Source: G963662905 sp963676725 (GTDB lineage: Bacteria; Bacteroidota; Bacteroidia; Bacteroidales; WRLA01). Taken from it: a stretch of DNA of 64,000 nucleotides. The stretch spans positions 3,472,001 through 3,536,000 of the forward strand of contig OY781463.1 of NCBI GenBank assembly GCA_963676725.1, read 5' to 3'. Of the stretch, positions 26,205 through 33,779 are shown piece after piece (within the stretch, counting starts at the first letter, position 1; each line of letters opens with the position of its first letter). The notes beneath the pieces are model-generated. The model was given only the letters and a program-made list of their open reading frames with translations. It was not told the DNA's origin and did no database searches. A program made the translations under genes and the position numbers.

Positions 26205-27500
26205 TTATTCATCTTTAAGGCATCGAACTGAGAACTTGTAATTCCTGTCCACTTTATAAGAGCGCTGGGGATTATCAGAATATTCCACAAGGCTTCTGTT
26301 TGTAGCCAGATTTCCCCATGCTGCATTTTTTGTTGATGTCCAGAAAAAGGCGCTTAAACCTTCGAATTGATAAATTCCGTTCTTATTCACCCTCCCTGCA
26401 GGCAAAGCATTAAACCTATAATCATCGGTGCCATTGCAATTTTCTGTTTTACCATTAAAGCGGTTTTTTTGCCATCCATTTCGGCTTTTTAGCTTCCTTG
26501 CCGCATCCTTCCCCCTAAAAGCATCCGCTTTTTCCCAGCTTTGATCTGCTGCATTTTTATATTCGCTATCAACGTATGCTTCCAAAACCCTCCAGTCCAT
26601 ATCACTTGGGACATGCCATCCAGTAGGACAAATCCCTTGTGCTCCTTCCTTCTCACTGTATGCCATAAGCTCATTCCAGGCATATAGGCCACCATATTTC
26701 TGACAGCCGGCAGGAGTATTTCCCGGGCAATGCTTTTCAATAATACCATTATCGGATTGGGATTTTAAAAGATCAATCATTTGCCCAACATTAAGATTCT
26801 CAGCCATCCAGCATTGTTTCCCAATAAGAACTGTTGCATAGTTTTGTCCCTGATATTTTATTTCCGCCGGACATGAGGCATTGTTTGTTTGTCCGGAAGA
26901 ATGATGATTCTTTTTCCCATCCAGCCCGCCTGTTAAACCGCCCAAACCTTTAGGCTTTTTATCTTGATGCACCGATGGTAGCGTAAATCCGTCAATAGAA
27001 AAGGAGCGCGTAATTTGTTTTATTTCTGCTTCTTTTTGCTGCATCATATTGACGGGAATAATAGCCGTGAGTACATATCCTTTCCCATTTTGAATCGTAT
27101 AAAAAGAGCTCATACCCACTTCATTGCCTTCATAGTTCATCAGGTAAACGCCTTGTTTTCCAGGAATACCATTAGCCGAAGTATGATCTTGAAGCCCTTG
27201 TTTTTGAGTTCCTGCAGGCAACATATTTTGCTCATAAACCTGCACAAGCAAATCGAGCGTTAAACCTGGCATCGACTCAAAGGCACGCAATTGCACGGCA
27301 GCATTTTCGTCGGGGCTATAGAAATCATAGACCTTATCGGTACCATCCATATAGGATTTTTGGCTCCAATTTGGTGGAATATTGATTGTAAAACCATATT
27401 GAATATCATGCTTTACTTGAGCCTTGACATTCTTCATCGGCAAGTTCAAAGCAATAAAGCAGACGAGAAAAACTAGGTATTTGAGTTTTTTTTGCCTCAT
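26205..27500 (-). CDS. Exported protein: PsbP-like domain plus FISUMP (Fibrobacter succinogenes major paralogous) domain
   Basis: The protein has 431 residues with a signal peptide ending near residue 28 (NVKAQ). Residues about 30-198 repeat the constant domain and linker of the downstream gene. Residues about 205-431 are a FISUMP domain: IGKQCWMAENLNVG, YGGLYAWNELMAY, GICPTGWHVPSDMDW, FNALPAGRV, FWTSTK and a C-terminal SVRCLKDE. FISUMP domains are exported, Cys- and Trp-rich, and abundant in Fibrobacteres and Bacteroidota, with unknown function. The join between constant domain and FISUMP coincides with the edge of the 497-bp duplication, so the protein looks like a recent module swap. Confidence 0.85.
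   Translation of the reverse strand: MRQKKLKYLVFLVCFIALNLPMKNVKAQVKHDIQYGFTINIPPNWSQKSYMDGTDKVYDFYSPDENAAVQLRAFESMPGLTLDLLVQVYEQNMLPAGTQKQGLQDHTSANGIPGKQGVYLMNYEGNEVGMSSFYTIQNGKGYVLTAIIPVNMMQQKEAEIKQITRSFSIDGFTLPSVHQDKKPKGLGGLTGGLDGKKNHHSSGQTNNASCPAEIKYQGQNYATVLIGKQCWMAENLNVGQMIDLLKSQSDNGIIEKHCPGNTPAGCQKYGGLYAWNELMAYSEKEGAQGICPTGWHVPSDMDWRVLEAYVDSEYKNAADQSWEKADAFRGKDAARKLKSRNGWQKNRFNGKTENCNGTDDYRFNALPAGRVNKNGIYQFEGLSAFFWTSTKNAAWGNLATNRSLVEYSDNPQRSYKVDRNYKFSVRCLKDE
26914..27410. repeat. 497-bp duplicated block, copy 2
   Basis: This is the partner of 25596-26092. Both copies lie in frame in adjacent genes on the minus strand. The high identity beside unrelated flanks indicates a recent duplication or gene conversion. 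Confidence 0.9.
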
Positions 27501-27510
27501 GATTTAAAAT

Positions 27511-27930
27511 TTAACGCACTTCGAAGTTTACTGTTTTAACAGAACTTTCATCGGTACCAATCATAATATCAACTGCATATTTTCCGGCAGGCCATCCGTT
27601 GTTGGGGCGGTTCAGGCTACTGTGCAACTCTAAATTTGATCCTTCATTGCCTGTGTTTAATGTTATAGCATCAATAGTAAGCTCCTCCCCTTCAAGGTAT
27701 TTCCAGACAAATCGAATATCGGTTTCCGGCGGAGCAAATATTAGTTCGCAGCTTACAAAAATCTCTGCCGCATTTGGGGTTATTGTTGCCGAAGATTCTC
27801 CACAGAGCTGTCCTTCGAGTTGGCTGCACACTTTAATATCTTGAATACTCGCGGTACTAAATTCAAAATCACAACTGTGCAATAAAGCCATACCAATAAG
27901 AAGAAAAGAAAAGCGTATTAATTTTTTCAT
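27511..27930 (-). CDS. Small lipoprotein consisting of one NNGWPxGxY module
   Basis: The 139-residue protein has a lipoprotein signal with lipobox LLHSC (C20). The whole mature chain aligns with residues about 205-305 of the protein encoded at 24932-26164: an early Cys, a central WxxxE/W strand, and an end RPNNGWPAGKYAVDI against KPNNGWPVGNYKVVF. The module has the look of an Ig-like or carbohydrate-binding beta sandwich, but I cannot assign a function. It is the first gene of the five-gene cluster and lies 10 bp from the FISUMP gene. Confidence 0.75.
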   Translation of the reverse strand: MKKLIRFSFLLIGMALLHSCDFEFSTASIQDIKVCSQLEGQLCGESSATITPNAAEIFVSCELIFAPPETDIRFVWKYLEGEELTIDAITLNTGNEGSNLELHSSLNRPNNGWPAGKYAVDIMIGTDESSVKTVNFEVR

Positions 27931-28247
27931 GCGAATAATTTTAATAGTTATGCTTATTCAGAATCGCAACACTAAACTACTGCAGCAAACAAACTCTGTC
28001 AATAAAAGAATGATGCCTGTGCCCTTATCAGTGATAAGTGTATGAAAACCATTAATAAGTGCTGAAAAATAAACAGCCCGCATCCTTATGTAAATCCTGA
28101 AAACAAAAAACAATCGGACTTAGAGCGCATATAATTGCTATCTTTACACAGATTTCACCCTTTTTAAACGATAAGATATTCGCCATGCAGCAAAAGGCCT
28201 TATCCGGATTGTAATCAGGCGATCATTTGATACACAGTAATTGAAAA
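27931..28247. other. Divergent intergenic region (317 bp)
   Basis: The region separates the minus-strand secreted cluster from the plus-strand beta-lactamase-like gene, so it must hold both promoters. I see a 15-bp perfect dyad at 28024-28038 and a near-miss -7 box TATCTTTA at 28139-28146 on the plus strand. There is no gene and no RNA structure that I recognise. Confidence 0.5.
28024..28038. promoter_or_regulatory. Candidate operator dyad
   Basis: CTTATCA-g-TGATAAG is a perfect inverted repeat with 7-bp arms and one central base, placed in a divergent promoter region. Its size and symmetry suit a dimeric repressor. No regulator gene lies next to it. Confidence 0.4.
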
Positions 28248-29540
28248 ATGAAACGAACTATATTATTATTCTACTTATTCATTATTTTTCTGACTTCTTG
28301 CACTGTTTTAACAAGAAGCGTTCGTTATGCCGGACCGGATATCGATGATTATCGCGTTTTCCCGAAATACGAAATGAAAGAGAACAGTGAGAAGTTTTTC
28401 TTTGACCACAAAAATAAAAGCGCCCTGGATACGCTGAAAATTAAGAATAAAGATGGCCTTCAACAAGAAATAAACACTGCATTATCCGGCACATCAACAA
28501 GAGCATTTATTGTAATACAAAATGATTCCATCCTATTTGAGAAATATTTTAATGGCTATAAAAAAAGCGATTATTCAACAATATTTTCTGCTTCAAAGTC
28601 GGTTAGCTCTTTACTGATTGGGATTGCTATTGACGATGGTTCCATTACCAGCGTCGATGATGCTGTTACAAAATACATTGATGAGTTAAACAGTGCAGAC
28701 CCAATGTTTCAAAAACTAAGCATTAGGCATTTATTGGATATGCAATCAGGGATAGATTTCAATGAATCCTATTCGATCAATCCATTTTCGAAGATGGCTC
28801 GATTGTACTATGGAAAAAACCAGCTTGGAAAAATAAAACGATTGCACTTTAAAAGTGAACCCGGTAGCGAGCATGAATATCAAAGTATTTCAACGGCAAT
28901 CTTAGGCTTAGTTATTGAGAAAGCAACAAGGCAATCACTTGCTGCATATTTTGAGGAAAAAGTATGGAAGCCCTTAGGAATGGAGAATAGTGCCAGTTGG
29001 AGCTTGGATGACAAAAAACATCTATCCGCAAAAGCATATTGCGGCCTCAATATCAGCGCTATAGATTTAGCAAAAATAGGACGACTTTATTTAAAGGATG
29101 GAGAATTCAATGACCAACAAATTGTTTCCAAAAACTGGGTCGACGAAACCCTCACTCCAAAGCTTTCCAATGATGGCTACCAAAATCAGTGGTATAGCTA
29201 TTCGGGCTATGGCACCGATTCCTTAGGAAATAGATATTTTAATGATTCATTAGCAGCTCAGAAGCTTTGGAAAGAAAAATACAGCAAACAATTTCCAAAT
29301 TATAGAATAGCCAAAATCGAAAAAAAGAATTTTAAGAAAAAATACAGGAATACTCTTTGGGATGACGATTCTACCTATAAATATGGGCTGATTGTCTACA
29401 CAGGCCAATATTATGCATTGGGCATTATGCAGCAAATCTTATTTATTGACCCTGAAAAAAACATAATAATTGTTCGCTTAGGAGATAATGGAGATTATAA
29501 TTATCTGAATTTAATGAGAAACATAAGTAAAAATTTATAA
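28248..29540 (+). CDS. Beta-lactamase-family serine hydrolase, lipoprotein
   Basis: The protein has 430 residues. The signal ends in lipobox LTSC with C18. SASK at 114-117 is the SxxK catalytic motif, placed as in class C beta-lactamase-like esterases and D-aminopeptidases (IFSASKSVSSLLIGIAIDDG). YQSIS near 211 is the YxS/N box and KVWKPLGMENS follows. An insertion of about 60 residues, rich in Lys and Tyr, lies before the C-terminal strand. The class includes penicillin-binding proteins, esterases and peptidases, so resistance should not be assumed. It is monocistronic as far as visible. Confidence 0.85.
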   Translation: MKRTILLFYLFIIFLTSCTVLTRSVRYAGPDIDDYRVFPKYEMKENSEKFFFDHKNKSALDTLKIKNKDGLQQEINTALSGTSTRAFIVIQNDSILFEKYFNGYKKSDYSTIFSASKSVSSLLIGIAIDDGSITSVDDAVTKYIDELNSADPMFQKLSIRHLLDMQSGIDFNESYSINPFSKMARLYYGKNQLGKIKRLHFKSEPGSEHEYQSISTAILGLVIEKATRQSLAAYFEEKVWKPLGMENSASWSLDDKKHLSAKAYCGLNISAIDLAKIGRLYLKDGEFNDQQIVSKNWVDETLTPKLSNDGYQNQWYSYSGYGTDSLGNRYFNDSLAAQKLWKEKYSKQFPNYRIAKIEKKNFKKKYRNTLWDDDSTYKYGLIVYTGQYYALGIMQQILFIDPEKNIIIVRLGDNGDYNYLNLMRNISKNL

Positions 29541-29547
29541 CTAAACA

Positions 29548-29560
29548 CAGGATAATCCTG
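29548..29560. promoter_or_regulatory. Short palindrome between the hydrolase and oxidoreductase genes
   Basis: CAGGAT-a-ATCCTG is a perfect 13-bp dyad 60 bp upstream of the oxidoreductase start and 7 bp after the hydrolase stop. It could be an operator, or a weak terminator without a T-run. Confidence 0.3.
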
Positions 29561-29620
29561 AACCCGGCAATACTACTTTAGTAAATTCGTCGGAATAATT
29601 CAATCGAAAGGAAAAAAATC

Positions 29621-31465
29621 TTGACCAAAGAAAAAGCCATTCAGACTGCCTCTCAATGCAGACATTACGCCATGTGCAAGATTGATTATCTTGGAACCGG
29701 CGTATGCGCCTCAGGTCCCGAAAGGGGTTTTGTAACATTCTTCCCACAAGGACGAATGGATCTCTATCATGCAATAGCAAAGGGAGTGATCCCTATAACG
29801 CCGGCTGCACTTGAAATTGCGGACAGTTGTACACTCTGTGGAATCTGCGATAAGCAGTGTTATTTTATTACAGGGCTCAGGCCCGTAGCGGTGATGGAGG
29901 CTCTGAAAGAACGTATCGCAGAATTCCGCGCCAAGAACGAAAAGCCTATAGATGTACCCACTGATGAATTCTTGGAAAAACTAAGAATGATAAGCGGCAA
30001 TCGTTTCGCAAGCAACGACCCTGCAATCCTTATCAGTTATTCCAATGATCCTTGTCCTGTTGCAGAAGCCCGTATGCCGCGCTATGCAGTTGTTCCCGGA
30101 AACGAACAGGAGGTTTCAGAAATTGTCAGGCTTTGCATTGAGCACAATATGCCTTATGCAGTTCGCGGCAATGGATCGAGCGTTATGGGTTTTGTTATGA
30201 GCGAGGGTCTTGTTATTGACCTCATCCGCATGAAAACGATCAAAATTGACGCAAGGAATTGGTGCGTTCATGTTGGCCCAGGGGTTTCTTCTTTTGAGCT
30301 TCAGGAGGCTGTAAGCAAAGAAGGCTTCCGTGTAAATACCGCAGAACCTGCCGCACTGGTTTGTGCCAACATCATGTGTTCCGGAATTTTCTCCACCTTT
30401 TCCGCTTCCTATGGAACCAATGCAGACAATCTGGTGACCGCACGATTTGTCGGGAAAGATGGAGCATTCTTTTCGCTGCACGAACATTCTGCACCAAATC
30501 TATATGCTTATACCAAGAAAGACACCCAACTTCCGGGCATTTGTGTTGATGCATCCATAAAGCTTCATCCTATAACTGAGGACGAAGAAGGGGTTTTAGT
30601 GCCTTTTTCCACTCTCGCGGAAGCAGTTGCTTTTTCAAAAGACCTTTCAATCCGACGCATCGGTCTGGCTGTGGGAATTTTAGGAGGTGAATATATTTCC
30701 ACCTTTCTGTCTCCCGATGTTCAGCTTGCACAGGATATAAAATCAATATTTACCGATAAACTTGGAATTACATATCTCGTGCTGGTCATTGGCGACAGCT
30801 ATTCGATAGCCTCAATACGCTCAATGAAGCACAAAGTAATTGATAATGAACTATTTCGGACTTTATGCCTGGGACTTCCCGGACTTGCCGAATCTACATG
30901 GACCGATCTTATCCAAGATCTTGCAGGCTCTGAGGAACCCTATGTTTTCCTTACAAAAGATGCATTACGTCCATTGATTGAAGCTGCGCTACGCCCTTCA
31001 CCGGAATTACTTGCTTCGCGTTTTCCTGAGGATCTTCGCCCATTTTTTACCAGCCTTTATGAGGACCCAAAAATGACCGATTTGGTTTGGATGAACATGT
31101 TCCGGATTCTGAGTTCGCGCATGGGTAGGGAGAAGCATGTTGTGGCCTTTATCGTATATCTGCCTGTTGATGCTGCACTTATTGATGAAGTAAACAATGC
31201 CTTTAAAACGATTGGCGACACTCATGGCATCAAGCATGATTATGGCTTTATAAGCCCGCTCGACATGGGAAAACGTGCTGTTTTTGAATACGATTATTAT
31301 CTTGATCATACTGATCCAGAACAAATTAGCATAATGCAAAAGGCCGTTATGGCAACTGCCGGGATGATCGAACAGTTTTCTGCTGCCCATCCTGATCTAA
31401 AATGGATTCGCTATACGCTTTATCAGGGTTTTGCCCGAAAAGAGCATATTTTGTATATCGATTAA
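29621..31465 (+). CDS. Fe-S/FAD-binding oxidoreductase (GlcD-like, FAD-binding PCMH type)
   Basis: The protein has 614 residues. The start must be TTG at 29621 (or another non-ATG codon), because the frame has a stop at 29582 and no ATG until residue 18, after the first conserved Cys. The N-terminal part carries CTLCGICDKQC, a 4Fe-4S motif near residues 70-80, and an earlier Cys pair. Residues about 155-330 form an FAD-binding PCMH domain (YAVVPGNEQEVSEIVRLC, VRGNGSSVMGF). The rest resembles the FAD-oxidase C-terminal domain of glycolate or D-lactate dehydrogenases. In GlcD-type enzymes the Fe-S part is normally C-terminal or a separate subunit, so the order here is unusual. The substrate is probably a 2-hydroxy acid, by inference. 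An SDR gene follows 9 bp downstream. Confidence 0.8.
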   Translation: MTKEKAIQTASQCRHYAMCKIDYLGTGVCASGPERGFVTFFPQGRMDLYHAIAKGVIPITPAALEIADSCTLCGICDKQCYFITGLRPVAVMEALKERIAEFRAKNEKPIDVPTDEFLEKLRMISGNRFASNDPAILISYSNDPCPVAEARMPRYAVVPGNEQEVSEIVRLCIEHNMPYAVRGNGSSVMGFVMSEGLVIDLIRMKTIKIDARNWCVHVGPGVSSFELQEAVSKEGFRVNTAEPAALVCANIMCSGIFSTFSASYGTNADNLVTARFVGKDGAFFSLHEHSAPNLYAYTKKDTQLPGICVDASIKLHPITEDEEGVLVPFSTLAEAVAFSKDLSIRRIGLAVGILGGEYISTFLSPDVQLAQDIKSIFTDKLGITYLVLVIGDSYSIASIRSMKHKVIDNELFRTLCLGLPGLAESTWTDLIQDLAGSEEPYVFLTKDALRPLIEAALRPSPELLASRFPEDLRPFFTSLYEDPKMTDLVWMNMFRILSSRMGREKHVVAFIVYLPVDAALIDEVNNAFKTIGDTHGIKHDYGFISPLDMGKRAVFEYDYYLDHTDPEQISIMQKAVMATAGMIEQFSAAHPDLKWIRYTLYQGFARKEHILYID

Positions 31466-31474
31466 ATTTTATCC

Positions 31475-32674
31475 ATGAGAATCAGCACAGACAAACTCTT
31501 AAGAAGGAGAAGTGAAAAAAAATCCCATTTTCTGATTTTTGGAGCAACCGGCTTTTTGGGAAGCCATCTGTTTATTGCACTCTGCGAACAAGGATACCCG
31601 ATTACCCTGATCTGTCGTCCCACAAAAATGCTCTCAGTTCATGAACGTGTCCATGAGATTCTGGACTATTTTGGGAAATCGGATAAAGCCTTTCCAATAC
31701 GGATAGTCGAAGGCCATATCGATCGCCCTCACTTTGGGATGCCTGAGACAGACTACCATCAACTCGCTCTTGATATTGATGAGATTATTCATTGCGCATC
31801 AAATACCGATTTCTCTGAACGCAGGCGCAAGGAAATTGAAGCCGTGAATGTAGATGCTTTCCGATCGATCCTTAACTTTGCTGCGGAAAGCCATTGCGAT
31901 TTCTTCCACTATATCAGCACGGTATATGGCGCAGGAAAGACAAGGGACATCTGCCATGAAGAGCTCTCAGAAAATAAAATCTACTGCAATGTTTATGAAG
32001 AAACGAAAAATCTTTCTGAGCATATAGCCGTTCAAATATGTAAAGACAATGGCATTCGTCTTTCTATATACAGGCCTTCAATTGTTTATGGTGATTCAGA
32101 AAGCGGACGGAGCCGGAAATTTAATGCACTTTATTTTCCCGTAAAGACAATCCTCTTTCTTCGAGATATTATGCTTGGCGATATCAGGAAAGATGGAGGG
32201 AAACGAGCAAAAATCATGGGCGTGTCCCTTTTGGATGATGGCCGCATGCATATGCCGATCCGTATGAAAACACGCATTGGAGGAACAATCAACTTAATTC
32301 CCGTTAATTATTTCACCGCTGCCACGATGGCCATTATGGAAGAAGATTTGCAGGGCAGTATTCATCATATTTCCAATGATGCCCCAAATAATCTGGAAAA
32401 CCTGATTGGATATATAAATCGCTTTGCAGGCATTACCGGACTTCAGGCTATGGATGAAAACGACTATGGAGAGGATAAAAAAAATGCTCTTGAAGAACTT
32501 TTTGAATCCTATATTTCGATGTACCTGCCGTATATTGCCGATCTCCGTCGTTTTTCCATGAAGAATACGAAGGAAATTCTCGACAAGCGAAATATCGAAT
32601 GCCCGCAATTTACTTATGATGTTTTTGATCGCTGTATGTCTTATGCTGTTGCCAGGAAATGGGGGAAAATTTAG
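31475..32674 (+). CDS. SDR-family reductase (male sterility / thioester reductase-like, NAD_binding_4)
   Basis: The protein has 399 residues. A 20-residue basic leader precedes the Rossmann loop in FGATGFLGSHLF. ICRP, IIHCASNTDFS, ISTVYGAGKTR and the catalytic YxxxK (YEETK, in NVYEETKNLSEH) identify an extended SDR like the reductase domains of fatty acyl-CoA or thioester reductases. RPSIVYGDSESGRS is the usual downstream block. Being 9 bp behind the Fe-S/FAD oxidoreductase suggests that the two act on one pathway, possibly interconverting acid, aldehyde or alcohol groups. That is inference, and no carrier protein or ligase gene is adjacent. Confidence 0.8.
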   Translation: MRISTDKLLRRRSEKKSHFLIFGATGFLGSHLFIALCEQGYPITLICRPTKMLSVHERVHEILDYFGKSDKAFPIRIVEGHIDRPHFGMPETDYHQLALDIDEIIHCASNTDFSERRRKEIEAVNVDAFRSILNFAAESHCDFFHYISTVYGAGKTRDICHEELSENKIYCNVYEETKNLSEHIAVQICKDNGIRLSIYRPSIVYGDSESGRSRKFNALYFPVKTILFLRDIMLGDIRKDGGKRAKIMGVSLLDDGRMHMPIRMKTRIGGTINLIPVNYFTAATMAIMEEDLQGSIHHISNDAPNNLENLIGYINRFAGITGLQAMDENDYGEDKKNALEELFESYISMYLPYIADLRRFSMKNTKEILDKRNIECPQFTYDVFDRCMSYAVARKWGKI

Positions 32675-33020
32675 AGGCATTTAGATCCAGCTAAATACAC
32701 TTATTTATTCGGTAATATATAGATTTCTCCTCCCTTTGGTCATCGAAATGACTCTTTTTTTGGGGGGTCCATGGAGTATCGGGCACTTCGACTCCGCTCA
32801 GTGACCCTTCTTGACTCCGCTCAGTGACCTTTCTGGACTCCGCTCAGTGACCTTTCTGGACTCCGCTCAGTGACCTTTCTGGACTCTGCTCAGTAACCTT
32901 TCTCGACTCCGCTTACTTCGGCCTCGCTTAGCACATTTCAATGAAAGCCTATCCCAAGAAGAAAAGCCCTAGGGTTAGCAAGCATAATAGCTTTAATAAC
33001 AGCATTATACAAGAAAAATA
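32675..33020. other. Convergent intergenic region with 23-bp tandem repeats
   Basis: This 346-bp gap between two gene 3' ends holds the 23-bp repeats described separately and otherwise AT-rich DNA. No gene or clear terminator is visible. Confidence 0.6.
32790..32916. repeat. 23-bp tandem repeat, five copies plus a partial
   Basis: The unit is GACTCCGCTCAGTGACC followed by TTTCTG or a close variant. Copies begin at 32790, 32813, 32836, 32859 and 32882, and a degenerate start is at 32905. Copies 2-4 are nearly identical and copy 5 has two changes. The core ACTCCGCTCAGTGAC resembles short dispersed intergenic repeats that I recall from other Bacteroidota genomes. Confidence 0.9.
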
Positions 33021-33773
33021 TTAAAAAGCAGATTCTAAGGCTTTTAGAAAAGCCTCGCGCCGACGAGTAGAAACAGGCACCTGATCCCCATTTCTTAAGG
33101 TGCATAATGCCTGCGCTTTATCATAGGTATCGATCTGACTCAGGTTGATCAAATGCGAATGGTGCACCCTGAAAAAACCGCATGATGCCAGCATTTCATC
33201 AAGTTCTTTCATGCTTTTCGATGCCAGGATATGTTCATTATTGATGGTTGTTACCATCGAATAATTCTCTTTTGCTTCTGCTCGGACAATCTGCTCAATA
33301 AGCACAATATGCATTTTACTCCCTACATTAAGGATGATTTTTCTGTTTTGAGTTGCATCATTAAGATTATCAGCAACAGTTTCGATCTGCATACTTAAGA
33401 GCTCCTCGTTCTCAATGGCTTCCCTAACTTTATTCACTGCTTTTATAAGCTCCTTTGGGCTTGGGGGTTTCAGGATATAATCGAGGGCACTGAGCTTAAT
33501 TGCCTGTAAAGCGTAGGCATCAAAAGCGGTGATAAATATGATTTTCAAGCTATTATCAACACCCTTTTTCAGGATATCAAAAGCGGTACCACCAGGAAGC
33601 TGAATATCCATAAATACAAGCTGTGCCTCCGATTTCTTCAAAAGCGCTTTCCCTTCACTTACGCTAGAGGCTTCACCGCAGATCTCAATTTCCGGACAAT
33701 AAAACTCCAGCATATTCTTCAAGGCTTTTCGCGCATTTACCTCGTCTTCAATAATCAATGTCTTTATTCTCAT
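33021..33773 (-). CDS. LytTR-family response regulator
   Basis: The protein has 250 residues. The receiver domain (1-120) has the acidic pair in IIEDE, phospho-acceptor D56 in VFMDIQLP, T/S in FITAF and K in ILKPP. The C-terminal LytTR DNA-binding domain (about 145-248) has the pattern IVRAEAKENYSMV and FFRVHHSHLINL. It lies 6 bp behind its sensor kinase gene and is its obvious partner. LytTR regulators bind direct repeats as dimers; I could not identify target sites. Confidence 0.93.
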   Translation of the reverse strand: MRIKTLIIEDEVNARKALKNMLEFYCPEIEICGEASSVSEGKALLKKSEAQLVFMDIQLPGGTAFDILKKGVDNSLKIIFITAFDAYALQAIKLSALDYILKPPSPKELIKAVNKVREAIENEELLSMQIETVADNLNDATQNRKIILNVGSKMHIVLIEQIVRAEAKENYSMVTTINNEHILASKSMKELDEMLASCGFFRVHHSHLINLSQIDTYDKAQALCTLRNGDQVPVSTRRREAFLKALESAF

Positions 33774-33779
33774 CGCATA

